Origin: Brachionus manjavacas | Taxonomy: Eukaryota; Rotifera; Eurotatoria; Ploima; Brachionidae | DNA: 64,000 nt | Reading direction: 5' to 3' | Assembly: GCA_019054805.1 (NCBI GenBank) | Contig: JAHQIY010000008.1 | Location: 5,131,501-5,195,500 of the forward strand | Made by a program: the position numbers and the translations under genes | The notes under the pieces: generated by a model | Told to the model about the DNA's origin: nothing | Database searches by the model: none | Seen by the model: the letters and a program-made list of their open reading frames with translations, nothing else | Shown here: positions 1 through 10,324 of the stretch, piece by piece | How positions within the stretch are numbered: the first letter of the stretch is position 1 | How the letters are laid out: every line of letters begins with the position of its first letter

Positions 1-2364
1 AAAGACCGTCTAAGCGATGGTCACTTGTGGTTCTCGATTTTTGCCAGGCCAACTTTGAGCACATTCACGCGACTAGATCGTTTAACATGTGCATTTGTAC
101 TCTTGTTCATAACAATGCTGGCAAACATTATTTACTATGACATGCAAAACGAGCCAAAAAAATCTGGAATTGAAATCGGTCCGTTTTCATTAAGCGCTCA
201 GCAGATCGGCATTGGAATTATGATGAATTTGATCTGCTTGCCGCCAAGCTTTCTTTTAATTCAGCTTTTCAGGCGTTCCAAAGCCAGGCAAAGCAGGGCC
301 CAAAAGCTTAAGCTAACAATTCAAAGAACCAAATCAAAATTCAAGAACAACAAAAATAGTGAAAAAAGGAAAAATTTTCTCTTGCCATGGTGGTGCAAAA
401 TATTGGCCTACACACTCTGTGTCATCTTTACTGGAATTAGCCTCTTTTTTATCACAATAAAAGCCATTTCATTTGGCGATCAAAAAGTTGCCAAATGGCT
501 CACTTCTTTTCTGGTTTCAATACTCACATCGTTTCTACTAACGCAGCCAATTCAAGTGGCAGCGCTAACTTTTCTTCTAGCGCTCCTATTTCGTAAAATA
601 GACAACATTACCAATTTTGATGACGATGAAGACCTACAATTGGAATCTAGTCATCTAAATCAATTGGATGAGAACAAAACATTCACCGGTTTGCCTATAG
701 ACAATTCGGATCTGCAGTTTGTCAAGGAAATGTATGCCAAGCAAAAAAAAGCTAAGCTAATACTGAAACAAATTCTGGTCTACACTCTATTTTTCTTTCT
801 TTTATTTTTTGTTTCTTTTGCCAACAAAAACGCCAATTTGTTTGCGTATAAAAACAGTCTTGAAAAAACATTTAGAGTTAACTCTTTGGATAAATGTGTC
901 ACTGGAATAAATGACATATATGCTTGGATAAAATTTGAATTTTTGCCAACACTCACTCGAACAGAATATTTGATCGACCAAGTTTCTTACAAACTCGGTA
1001 AGCCTGTCATCAGACAACTACGGGTGCGTAGACAAAAATGTTCAACTCATCTACAGCCAAATGAGTGCTCTCATGACTTTAACCTAATCAACCAAGAACG
1101 CAATTCTTACAATTTGTCATGGTCGAAAAAAAGCCACCTTCAATTTTGGCCTCACTTTGCCAATTTGTCTCATTCTTTTGAGTACAAGCATTCGCTTGAC
1201 ATCGGCTCTTTTCCCTACTTTGGAAAGTACTCCACTTATTTTGGCGGTGGCTATCTGTACACAATTGATTCTGGTCAATTTGATATCGAAGAACTACAAA
1301 ATGATGTGTCTAGTTTGGAAGCTCTGGGCTGGCTGGACGATCAAACTAGAGCAGTGTTTGTGGAATTTTCTTTGTTCAACGCCAACTTAAATGCCTTTGC
1401 TTACTGTACCATTCTTTTTGAGTCATTGCCAACTGGTTTTGTTCTAAAATCAACTCGGTTCAAGCCAGTTGTTTTGTACGAGTCGGACAACTCGGCTAAG
1501 AATCTAATTGTCACTTTAAACCTTCTTTACATGATGGCCATTTGTATTCTAATGATTAAACAAATCCGCAGCATTGTCAAATTAAAAGTGGCCTATTTGA
1601 AACAATTCTGGAACTATATCAATTGGCTCATGGTGGTGTTCTCATGGGCTGCTTTTGTAATCTATGTGCACAGACTGTACGCAAAAGACAACTTTTTTGA
1701 CAAGATCAAGAACAAAAATGGGACAATTCGCCTAGAGCTATTGACCCATTTGAGCGATGTGCTCGATGGTTTGTTTGGTTTTTTGACTTTTTTTGGCACT
1801 CTACAGTTTCTCAGACTCTTGAAAACCAACAGGACTATACAAATTTTCTTGGATACTATAAGCCTTTGTGCCAAAGAGCTGGTACACTTCACCATTTTGT
1901 TTGTTTTAATTTGGCTCGCTTTTGTACAATTGATTTACTTGATGGAAAATGAAAAATCAGCCGAATTTTCAACAATTGTAGGAACTTTTGAGACAACTTT
2001 TGGCATGATTTTGAATCGTTTGCCAAGACTTGTCTACAATCAAAGCGATCAACCATTCACGTTTCTAGTTTATGTAGTTTTTTATACAATACTAGTCTTT
2101 ATACTTGTCAATATACTGATCACTCTATTGAGTCAAAGTTTCGATTTTGTGAGAAAAAATGCCATCAATAAAAATAATAATTCTTTGTTGTATTTTTATT
2201 TGAAGCAAAAGATTAAAGTGATAGCTAGTGTTCTGAAGAAGAATGGTAGAATATCAACACCAGCACAAATTAATAATGGACTGAATTATGTAGAAGATTT
2301 CACTGCACTAGAAAATTCAATATCTAAACTAGATGATTATATTGACAGAAATATGACTGACTAA
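1..2364 (+). CDS. Polycystin-1-like cation channel subunit, C-terminal part (5' end outside window)
   Basis: The reading frame is open from base 1 and ends at TAA 2362-2364, giving 787 visible residues without an intron. It begins in the conserved stretch DGHLWFSIFARP that follows the PLAT domain in polycystin-1 proteins. Hydrophobic segments follow at about residues 28-46, 69-90, 130-153 and 165-198. After a further segment comes a long extracellular loop (about residues 285-500) with WxxFGPYF-like features such as GSFPYFGKYSTYFGGGY. The C-terminal channel block includes FWNYINWLMVV and FLTFFGTLQFLRLLK. The gene should encode a membrane subunit of a polycystin channel or sensor, typical of cilia or gametes. 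The real start lies upstream; no methionine in the window need be the start. No C-terminal EF-hand is seen, which argues against polycystin-2. A 49 bp piece of this exon (899-948) is copied at 5684-5732. Confidence 0.85.
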   Translation, partial: KDRLSDGHLWFSIFARPTLSTFTRLDRLTCAFVLLFITMLANIIYYDMQNEPKKSGIEIGPFSLSAQQIGIGIMMNLICLPPSFLLIQLFRRSKARQSRAQKLKLTIQRTKSKFKNNKNSEKRKNFLLPWWCKILAYTLCVIFTGISLFFITIKAISFGDQKVAKWLTSFLVSILTSFLLTQPIQVAALTFLLALLFRKIDNITNFDDDEDLQLESSHLNQLDENKTFTGLPIDNSDLQFVKEMYAKQKKAKLILKQILVYTLFFFLLFFVSFANKNANLFAYKNSLEKTFRVNSLDKCVTGINDIYAWIKFEFLPTLTRTEYLIDQVSYKLGKPVIRQLRVRRQKCSTHLQPNECSHDFNLINQERNSYNLSWSKKSHLQFWPHFANLSHSFEYKHSLDIGSFPYFGKYSTYFGGGYLYTIDSGQFDIEELQNDVSSLEALGWLDDQTRAVFVEFSLFNANLNAFAYCTILFESLPTGFVLKSTRFKPVVLYESDNSAKNLIVTLNLLYMMAICILMIKQIRSIVKLKVAYLKQFWNYINWLMVVFSWAAFVIYVHRLYAKDNFFDKIKNKNGTIRLELLTHLSDVLDGLFGFLTFFGTLQFLRLLKTNRTIQIFLDTISLCAKELVHFTILFVLIWLAFVQLIYLMENEKSAEFSTIVGTFETTFGMILNRLPRLVYNQSDQPFTFLVYVVFYTILVFILVNILITLLSQSFDFVRKNAINKNNNSLLYFYLKQKIKVIASVLKKNGRISTPAQINNGLNYVEDFTALENSISKLDDYIDRNMTD

Positions 2365-4765
2365 AAAAATTTTAAATTAAATCTAAATTTTCAAAATAGT
2401 TAAATAAAAATTCTAAGCATTCTTTCATTTATGAATTATTAAATTAAATCATTAAATTTATTATTATATAATATACAAATAATTTTCTCTCCGTAATTCC
2501 TTGGGGACGTCAGTAGACCTTACTTCAAAAAAAGGGAAAATTTTCACAAAATTAGTAAAAATATCATAATATTAAAACAAAAATTTCTAGTTTGTAAAAA
2601 AGTAATAACTAAGGACTTGGTTCTTTATTTACAATTTTTTTTTTATAGAATTAACAAAAAGAAAAAAAAATCGATTTTACATCGAAATTTTATTTTATTG
2701 ATTCTTTTTTAATTTTTAAATAATTCATTTATTTATTTTTTCCCGAGCAAATGCTCATTCAGAATAGAAACATATGAAAAAACTAAAAATATAGCTAACT
2801 TGGTATTTCTCTTTCCATAATCCCAAATAGCTAAACCCAGTCACAAAGAAAACGATGACTAATCGATGAAAATTGATAGATGAATCATTAATGAGTTAGG
2901 AACCATTTCATCTAGATTCATCGATGAAAATATGTATAATTCATCGAAAATAATCGATGAAATTTCTTTTAATACATCATAATTTATTTAATTATTAAAA
3001 GATAGTTTTTTAAATTTTCAAATAATTTTTAAGTTAACAATAAGCAAAAATTTAATAAGTTTTTTTTTTCAACTGATTTTTAACTGAAAATTAATTTTGA
3101 CGCTTGATTAAGGCGAAAATTAATTAATTATTATTATTATTATTTATTGATTTAAGCCTCATAGGCAAAATAAAAAAAAGAAAAAAAGAAAAAGTCAAGT
3201 TCTTCAAACTCTACAAAATTTGAAAATAAAAATAATCAATTCACAAATTTGAAATAATTATATATAATTTAAATTATCCAAAAAAATAAAAACTTTAATT
3301 ATGTAAAGAAATCTACTTTTAGTAAGTCGTTTAAAATTTTAAACAAATAAAAAAAATTTTGACCATTTTCGAACTCTTTTTCGGTTTTATACATGACCAG
3401 ATTGACCGAGTCAACCAACCCGCGATTTTTTTCTGCAAATATGTGCTCAATTATCAAAATAGATTATTATTTTTCTCAATAGAAAGACTGTAATTTCTTA
3501 TTCAATAAGTTTCTTATTAATTTTAAAATTACTTAATAGCCCTTAAACTAGACAAAAATTAGCTTGAGTAAATTTGAAATCAAAGAACATTATAAGCAAT
3601 CCAATTATATAAATAACGTCTTTTGTTAAGAGCTGATACACTGATAAATAATTGTACATGAATTATCACTAAATATCGACTCCAAGAATTATTGGATGCA
3701 TCAGCTTCATCGCTTTTGTCTATTAGAGTAAGGAATTCTTCTGAGCTGGCTGATTTTATAATTTTGGTTATTTTTTTCTTATTTTTTCGGTAATTTAAAA
3801 AGTTTTAGGCAATATCTAAATGAATAAAAATTAAATTTATATTAATGGCTTTTCAATAATAAAAAATTAAATGATTCCAAGTAATTTTTCTTCGAATCTT
3901 TTCAAAGAAATTCTGAAATTGTTTACAAATGCCAGCTAACTAAGTTTGTTTCGTTTAATTTCTGATTGAAAAACTGAATTTTCTCATGATCAGTTCTATT
4001 GAAAGGGAAAGTCAAAATCGAAACATCTATTTAGTAAATTCAAAAGCAAAATGAAAAAGTCTAAGAGCCAAAAACACAACCTCACAGTCAAATTAATTAG
4101 CTCATGAACGTTTTCTTGGCTTTAATCCAAATAATTCAATCATAATTAATGAGATGATTCAAGAATGAAGCAACGATGAAAATGCTAAGTTTTTCATGAT
4201 TGGGTCATTTTTTAATATTCTGAAGAGAAAAAGATGAAAAATTCCTGGTTTTAATCCAAAAACATTTTTCATGCATAAAAAATGAGATGATTCATAGATG
4301 AAACATCCATGAAGTCATCGATTTTAGCTTGACTGGGAATGCGTTCTCTTCTTAAATCTTTGCCTTTCAGCATAAAAAGTAAAATTAAAGAAAATTAAAA
4401 TTAATTTTTCACCCATTTAGTGTTTGACTTTGGTGGAGGAAGATTCATCTATTTCGCAAAATTTACCTTCTCCGCCCAACTTTAAATTTTCTATGTAATT
4501 ATCTTTTCTATCTTATTTTTATTATTTTCTATGTAATTATTTTTTTATCATTACATTAGCTTTTTTAAATTAGGTGAACTAACAGTTCATAAAACCTGAG
4601 AACAAGAATCATTCCAGTAACAGGTGAACCATAGTTTACCTAACGGACTAGATACGAAAAACTTTGTTTTCTTCTTATAAAATTTTGACATAAGTGATAA
4701 TTTACTTTCGTTTGGTGCTTTTTAACAAATACTCAATAGATAAAAAATGGAAAACAGAGCGTAGA
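2365..4765. other. AT-rich intergenic region with degenerate retroelement ends
   Basis: No gene is visible. Two short traces resemble retroelement 3' ends. One is at about 2735-2765 (TTTATTTATTTTTT next to a GAGCaaatGCTC hairpin). The other is at about 3130-3175 ((AAT)n next to a GCCTcataGGC hairpin). The rest is AT-rich sequence with homopolymer runs. Confidence 0.6.
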
Positions 4766-4882
4766 TAGTTTTTTAAACTATAAATATTATCTTAAGGATC
4801 TATCGAGTTTTTTTTTTTCTCTATTAAGGATATTTCACAAACCTAAAGTCAAAATTCATGAAAAAACATCAAGTTTTTCATG
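4766..4882. repeat. Long direct repeat, copy 1 (likely target-site duplication)
   Basis: This 117 bp sequence recurs at 5098-5212 in the same orientation, differing only slightly, mainly in T-run length. The two copies directly flank the small retroposon at 4883-5097. Confidence 0.8.
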
Positions 4883-5097
4883 GGTCCAAATTATCTTGCT
4901 TTCTAACTTTCATGCCTTTTTTCATTTTCGAACTAATGTTCCTTTTTTATTTATTGTAATTTTATTTTTAGGTAATAATTTTTCATTTTTAAAAAAACAC
5001 AAAAACACAAAAAATCTTTTTATATATTTTTTTTTTTTTTTTTTTACTTCTCCTTAAAGGAGGTTAATTCAATTCAATAAATAAATAAATAAATAAA
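4883..5097 (+). mobile_element. 5'-truncated LINE-B retroposon, 3' UTR only
   Basis: The insert is 215 bp and ends with a poly-T stretch, the hairpin CTTCTCCTTAAAGGAGG (5048-5064), and an (AAAT)n-type tail that stops exactly at the second 115 bp repeat. The 3' UTR and hairpin match the 3' end of the LINE-B remnant at 28600-28735. The layout of flank copy, truncated body, tail and flank copy is that of target-primed retrotransposition. Confidence 0.7.
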
Positions 5098-5212
5098 TAG
5101 TTTTTTAAACTATAAATATTATCTTAAGGATCTATCGAGTTTTTTTTTCTCTATTAAGGATATATCACAAACCTAAAGTCAAAATTCATGAAAAAACATC
5201 AAGTTTTTCATG
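5098..5212. repeat. Long direct repeat, copy 2 (likely target-site duplication)
   Basis: Second copy of the 4766-4882 sequence, beginning at the end of the retroposon tail. Both copies end in a short hairpin-like segment, CATGAAAAA...TTTTTCATG. Confidence 0.8.
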
Positions 5213-5439
5213 CTTGCAATATTAACTTAAAATTATTTTTTTATTTGAAACTGAAAAAAATATTTGAAACATCGCACTTTTTCAATGTTATTTCAACATT
5301 GGATACATTTTGTAATTTTAACACAAAAGATTAAACCAATTACACATGGAAATTTTTTAACTGTAATTGCTATCTAACTTTAATCATTATCTTTAGCTTG
5401 AACTAAAAAAAAGGCAGTGTTTAAAAATAAAAAGGAGCG

Positions 5440-5683
5440 AACAAACACGAGTAGATCAAATGAAGTACCTTGAAGTTTCCTTTAACAAGATGATGACCAA
5501 CCACACCCACATCAAATGCAAACAAACTGCAGCAAACATGGCAGCGCTTAAAAGGAAGTGTGATTAGCACCGACCTAGACTTTTACATAAAGGCTCAGTT
5601 GTATTAAGCGTACGTAAGACCAGTGCTCTTTTATGACTGGATGCTCCAGCCATTTATCAGACAGAAACAAGCAAGATACTTAA
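5440..5683 (+). pseudogene. Non-LTR reverse transcriptase C-terminal fragment
   Basis: Translation gives KYLEVSFNKMMTNHTHIK and TAANMAALKRK in one frame. After a frameshift it gives STDLDFYIKAQLY and AYVRPVLFYD. These are typical of the region after the catalytic domain in jockey/CR1-type reverse transcriptases. In-frame stops and frameshifts show it is dead. It abuts the copied polycystin exon piece at 5684 without an evident tail, so it was cut by a later rearrangement. The 230 bp before it (5213-5440) are AT-rich with nothing recognised. Confidence 0.65.
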
Positions 5684-5732
5684 TCACTGGAATAAATGGC
5701 ATATATGCTTGATAAAATTTGAATTTTTGGCA
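5684..5732 (+). repeat. Duplicated fragment of the polycystin exon (from 899-948)
   Basis: Forty-nine bases match 899-948 of the polycystin-1-like exon with one substitution and one single-base deletion. The 3' half (from 5708) lies inside the left arm of palindrome 1 and is therefore also present, inverted, at about 11751-11775. Confidence 0.85.
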
Positions 5733-6599
5733 AAAATTTTTTGCCAACCCGAGAAAAAATAAACGCGTTTTTTGTTTAGTTAAGTCGCGTTTAATGAAAA
5801 AAGCTAAAAAACGTTATATGTTATATTTTTTATTCACTGAAAAAATGTTTAAAAACATGAAGTTTAACCGCGTTTATTTAAATAAAAGTTATGAAAAATT
5901 CAAATAAAAAAAATTTTAGTATAATAGATTCAATCAAATTCTGTTAAATCATTTGTTGGGCTTATTACTAAACCATTATCTTTCCTAACTGAAATACAGC
6001 GACGACTGATCCTTTCCAATTTGATTAGCTCAAAAATTTCAACGAATTCTCCTATTTGAAAAACTCGTCTATATATTTTGAGCATTCATTACTAAAATTA
6101 TTATAAAAACGGTCTTTTTTATTTTGTTTAAAATTTTTTTACGAAAACAAAACAAGACTCATTAATTGAAAAAAAAACGAATTATATAGCCATAGAGCAA
6201 GTATTTTTCATTTTCATATTGTTTGTAGTTGTTGTTTAAAGATTCAAACCTCCTTTTATAGCATTGTGAAGTTTCGTTCAAAAAGTTGAGTTCAAAATCT
6301 TAAATTCGTATATATTTTGAATGGAATGAAGTGATAAAATAAAAATTTAGCACATGATGTAACAAAAAATGCTACAGGACTTGCTCAAAAAAATATAAAA
6401 AAATAATTTCAATTTACCAATTATTGATTTTCCAAAAAAACTGAATGAATGTAAAGTTGGTTTTGAAATAAAAATTAAGATCGTGATTTGATTTCATCAT
6501 ATTTCCTTTATTATAAATGATTTCTTAATTAATTTCATTTTAGAAATTAGAGAATTAATGTTACTCAGGGATCTCGGATTTTTTTTTTTCAATATTACT

Positions 6600-7160
6600 T
6601 CTTCTAGTCTTGTTTTTCAGCTTCAAATTCAGTTTTGTAAATCAGCTCTTTTTCAATTAAATCATCAGAATATTTCCGCTTTAACTCTTTAATTGAAAGC
6701 TCCAAATAAAGAATCGTATTTCTCAAAGATATCGATTCATTCAATTCCTTCTAATAATTAATTTAGTAATGATTATTCATTTTCCAGTTTCCTTTCGACA
6801 CTTAGGATTGTTTGATTTATTTCTGCTTCATTTCTAAAATACATTTCGAGTACACTCTCTTGTGTCTTTTTTTTAATTTTAAAGCAATCGTTTTCTAAAT
6901 TTTTCATCGAGCAACTCTTTCAAATCCTGTTTTACAATCGACAATTTCATATTGTTTGAGAAGCTACAATTTCATACTGATTCTTCATTTCTTCAATCAT
7001 GATTGTTTTTTCTGCTAACTGTTAATTTGCGATTTTCAAACTTTGTTGAAGAACTATTTCTTCATTCGATCGTAAAATTGGAGCAACATCATTCGGATTA
7101 ACTCTTCGTTAAAACTTCTTTCGTGAATTGGTGTTGAAACATTTGATGGATACAACTATT
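6600..7160 (-). pseudogene. Coiled-coil exons of unknown gene, palindrome 1 left copy
   Basis: Mirror of 10325-10985. The minus strand encodes coiled-coil-like sequence (RSNEEIVLQQSLKIAN, QLAEKTIMIEEMKNQYEI, NESISLRNTILYLEL) interrupted by stops and frame changes. The same lesions occur in the right arm. No family was recognised. It probably continues the gene whose first exon is 7366-7809. Confidence 0.55.
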
Positions 7161-7365
7161 AAACAAATATTTTATTAACTAAATTTTCTAAACATCAAAT
7201 AAAAAACTTTAAATATTTAATTTTTAGTTTTCATTTTTGTTTGTAAATGTCTTTGACATATTTCCAATCGTCACATAAAATGCATCATAAACAGCATTCT
7301 AAATATCAATAGATCTAATCTATTAAATAAAATCCTTTCAAAATTTTTAATAAATTTTTTTTACT

Positions 7366-7809
7366 TACTAAAATCGACTGCAAAAATATTTCAGGTTTTC
7401 GTTTACTTTCCACATTCGAGTCGTTTATTTCTTCGAACGTTGATTCGAAATCTACATTCTGCTTTTCGTCATCGGCGTTTTTTAATTCAGATTTCTCAAT
7501 GATATAGTTTGCTAAATTAAATTCATTGCATTCCATACTTGTTGAATTAAATTTTTTGGATTTTGAATCTCCATAAAATCTTGTTAATTCTTTTGGACTT
7601 GACTGAAGTTTTAAAATAACTCTTGAGTTATCAGTTCCTTTAAGAACTGTATTTTCAGTGATATTTCCAAGATTTGTTGGCTCAAAAATTAAAGTAACTT
7701 TTGTTTCTTTAAAGCCCTTGTTGTAGTCAATTATCTGAATATCTTCGTCTTGAATGCTTTTGCTATTGGCTGAATGTTTTTTCAAATTTTTTGGCATTTC
7801 AGGAGACAT
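7366..7809 (-). pseudogene. First exon of unknown coiled-coil gene, palindrome 1 left copy
   Basis: ATG at 7807-7809 opens a frame beginning MSPEMPKNLKKHSANSKS and ending at ...FLQSIL followed by a GTAAGT splice donor at about 7363-7368. The product is hydrophilic, rich in Lys, Glu and Asn, and not recognised. Downstream exons at 7160-6600 carry stops and frameshifts, so the full gene appears dead although this exon is intact. The identical exon is at 9546-9981 on the plus strand. Confidence 0.55.
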
Positions 7810-8035
7810 TTTTTGGTTTTGGTAAAAAATTTTTTCTGGTTTTTAATTTTAAAAATTCTAATTCGGCATGATAGCGTTTACGTAACGCCATTGTAAAGGC
7901 AACGTAATTTTAATTAACAAAGAATGTTGATCAAGACACCAAAGTATATTTTGAAAGGAATTTTATTTCAAATTTTTAAAATATTTATTCATAAACAAAT
8001 ATTTCAATGTTAAAAACCATGAGGACAACTATGAA

Positions 8036-9320
8036 CCATTTTTTCGAAAAAAAAAGATGTAATTACTTCTAACCCGTGACTCGCAATTTCTATTTAAAAG
8101 AAAAATTTAAATCATTTATTTATAAATATTTTACTCATAGTCTCAATAACAACTAAAAAAAAGAAATGCAGTTCACGTTTTTCCACAGAGTAAAATAAAG
8201 TTATTCAGCCAATTTTAAAAAAAATGCTGTAAAATGCTTTTGATGTCTCATTTGAATCATCATTTTATGTGAATTCTGGAATAAAAAATAATCCGCTTCA
8301 TAGAATCACAAAAAAGTTTTTCTGAGGATTGGTTTAAATCAAAATGATGAAATATCTATTTATCAATATAAAATAAAGAATAATTGAATGAAAATTAACT
8401 GAGAGATTTATTTTTGAATGTAACTTTACATGATTGGTAAGAATGATTGACTTCATTTCTGTAAGCATTGTAACTAAAAAGTCAATTTATTCACATCTTA
8501 AACGTAAATAAGCATGTCAGAAGCCAAAGGTTACCATTTGCAAGTGAAGTTGCTACTCCATTATAAAATTATTTAAAGTTGAAATTCAAAGAATTTTATG
8601 AAGATCGATTCAACTTTTTCTATCAAATGAAAACAAAAAATTTAATATGAACGAAGCTCATAAAGAACAGTGGGTATTTAAAAAGTCATATAAGAAAAAT
8701 GAATTATGAGCCAACAGAATTAAGAAAATTTAATTTATTATTATATTGATAAGTATATCATTTTAAACAAAGCCGTTAATGAATTACTTACTGGTTGGGA
8801 TGTGATGTGAGCATAATTATGAAATTTCAAAAAACAAATTTTATCTCTGTCCATTTTTTGGTTGTTCAGTGTTTTGCTTATTTTTTGTTTAAAAAGGTTA
8901 AAATTAAGGTTAAAATAATTGGTTCATTTCATATAACTGAATAAATTGAAAAAGGAAAGCTTCTAATGTAAAAAGTTTACACCTTTTTATTTATTTTTAG
9001 TAATAAGTGAAAAAATTATGATCTAGTTTACGTTCGAAAAATGTGAATATGGAATAGGATTAATTAATGAGAACGGAAACCATTGCACTTGCTTGATAAT
9101 AGATTTAACAAAAGATGAAGTTATTTATATCGATCCATTGGGTGAAAAGGAAGAAAAGTCTAATAAGGTTTTGGAAAGCTGGATGTAAGTTTTAAAAAAT
9201 TTTTAATTAAAAATTTTTAAATTTAAAAAAAAATTTTAAACATAAAATAAGAAACTTATCATTGAAAAAAAAAGCGTAAATGGAAGTTAAAAATTGAACA
9301 TTCGATTCATTAATTTCATT
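8036..9320. other. Palindrome 1 central spacer (unique sequence)
   Basis: About 1.29 kb not shared with the arms. The only convincing coding trace is the Ulp1-like exon at 9027-9184. A short frame from ATG 8514 (MSEAKGYHLQVKLLLHYKII) is broken by a frameshift and was not assigned. The remainder is AT-rich. Confidence 0.7.
9027..9184 (+). pseudogene. Ulp1/C48-like cysteine protease exon fragment
   Basis: The frame from 9027 reads FTFEKCEYGIGLINENGNHC..., continuing to LIIDLTKDEVIYIDPLGE. The His of GNHC and the Asp of YIDPLG have the spacing of the catalytic His and Asp of Ulp1/adenain-type (C48) proteases, whose usual motifs are an N-HW segment and a D-S/P segment. A splice donor GTAAGT starts at 9185 and a possible acceptor CTAG ends at 9026. 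The exon with the catalytic Cys would follow, but palindrome 1's right arm begins at 9321 and no such motif is seen, so the gene is cut. Such domains occur in SUMO proteases and in several DNA transposons; a transposon origin seems likelier here. Confidence 0.5.
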
Positions 9321-9545
9321 TCATAGTTGTCCTCATGGTTTTTAACATTGAAATATTTGTTTATGAATAAATATTTTAAAAATTTGAAATAAAATTCCTT
9401 TCAAAATATACTTTGGTGTCTTGATCAACATTCTTTGTTAATTAAAATTACGTTGCCTTTACAATGGCGTTACGTAAACGCTATCATGCCGAATTAGAAT
9501 TTTTAAAATTAAAAACCAGAAAAAATTTTTTACCAAAACCAAAAA

Positions 9546-9981
9546 ATGTCTCCTGAAATGCCAAAAAATTTGAAAAAACATTCAGCCAATAGCAAAAGCA
9601 TTCAAGACGAAGATATTCAGATAATTGACTACAACAAGGGCTTTAAAGAAACAAAAGTTACTTTAATTTTTGAGCCAACAAATCTTGGAAATATCACTGA
9701 AAATACAGTTCTTAAAGGAACTGATAACTCAAGAGTTATTTTAAAACTTCAGTCAAGTCCAAAAGAATTAACAAGATTTTATGGAGATTCAAAATCCAAA
9801 AAATTTAATTCAACAAGTATGGAATGCAATGAATTTAATTTAGCAAACTATATCATTGAGAAATCTGAATTAAAAAACGCCGATGACGAAAAGCAGAATG
9901 TAGATTTCGAATCAACGTTCGAAGAAATAAACGACTCGAATGTGGAAAGTAAACGAAAACCTGAAATATTTTTGCAGTCGA
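9546..9981 (+). pseudogene. First exon of unknown coiled-coil gene, palindrome 1 right copy
   Basis: Same exon as 7366-7809, with ATG at 9546. Here the splice donor after FLQSIL is lost because the sequence switches at 9982 to an inverted segment. Read through, the frame ends at TAA 9996-9998 after three foreign residues (150 residues in all). This copy is therefore clearly disrupted. No family recognised. Confidence 0.55.
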
Positions 9982-10220
9982 TTCTAAACATCAAATAAAA
10001 AACTTTAAATATTTAATTTTTAGTTTTCATTTTTGTTTGTAAATGTCTTTGACATATTTCCAATCGTCACATAAAATGCATCATAAACAGCATTCTAAAT
10101 ATCAATAGATCTAATCTATTAAATAAAATCCTTTCAAAATTTTTAATAAATTTTTTTTACTTACTAAAATCGACTGCAAAAATATTTCAGGTTTTCGTTT
10201 ACTTTCCACATTCGAGTCGT
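9982..10220 (+). repeat. Switched-orientation segment inside palindrome 1
   Basis: These 239 bp match 7186-7424 on the same strand, whereas everything on either side matches the left arm inverted. The entry junction shares a few bases (ATTCT/TTCTA). The exit junction is at CGAGTCGT|TATGTCAAAG. Confidence 0.9.
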
Positions 10221-10324
10221 TATGTCAAAGACATTTACAAACAAAAATGAAAACTAAAAATTAAATATTTAAAGTTTTTTATTTGATGTTTAGAAAATTT
10301 AGTTAATAAAATATTTGTTTAATA

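Larger units (their letters stand above)
5708..8035 (+). repeat. Palindrome 1, left arm
   Basis: This arm is the reverse complement of 9321-11775, apart from a 239 bp switched segment in the right arm and scattered single-base differences. The outer edge is in the polycystin fragment; the inner edge is in AGGACAACTATGAA at about 8035. It contains the mirrored copies of the dead genes annotated here and in the right arm. The palindromic motif TTGGCAAAAATTTTTTGCCAA-like sequence at 5727-5748 lies at its outer end. Confidence 0.9.

Noticed and set aside
802-1895. ORFs overlapping the polycystin exon in other frames
   Set aside because: The polycystin frame is conserved and continuous; the others have no recognisable content.
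5719-5907. 62-codon ORF mirrored at 11576-11764
   Set aside because: It starts in the copied polycystin fragment, runs through AT-rich sequence with CGCGTTT motifs and has no recognisable domain; its duplication follows from the palindrome.
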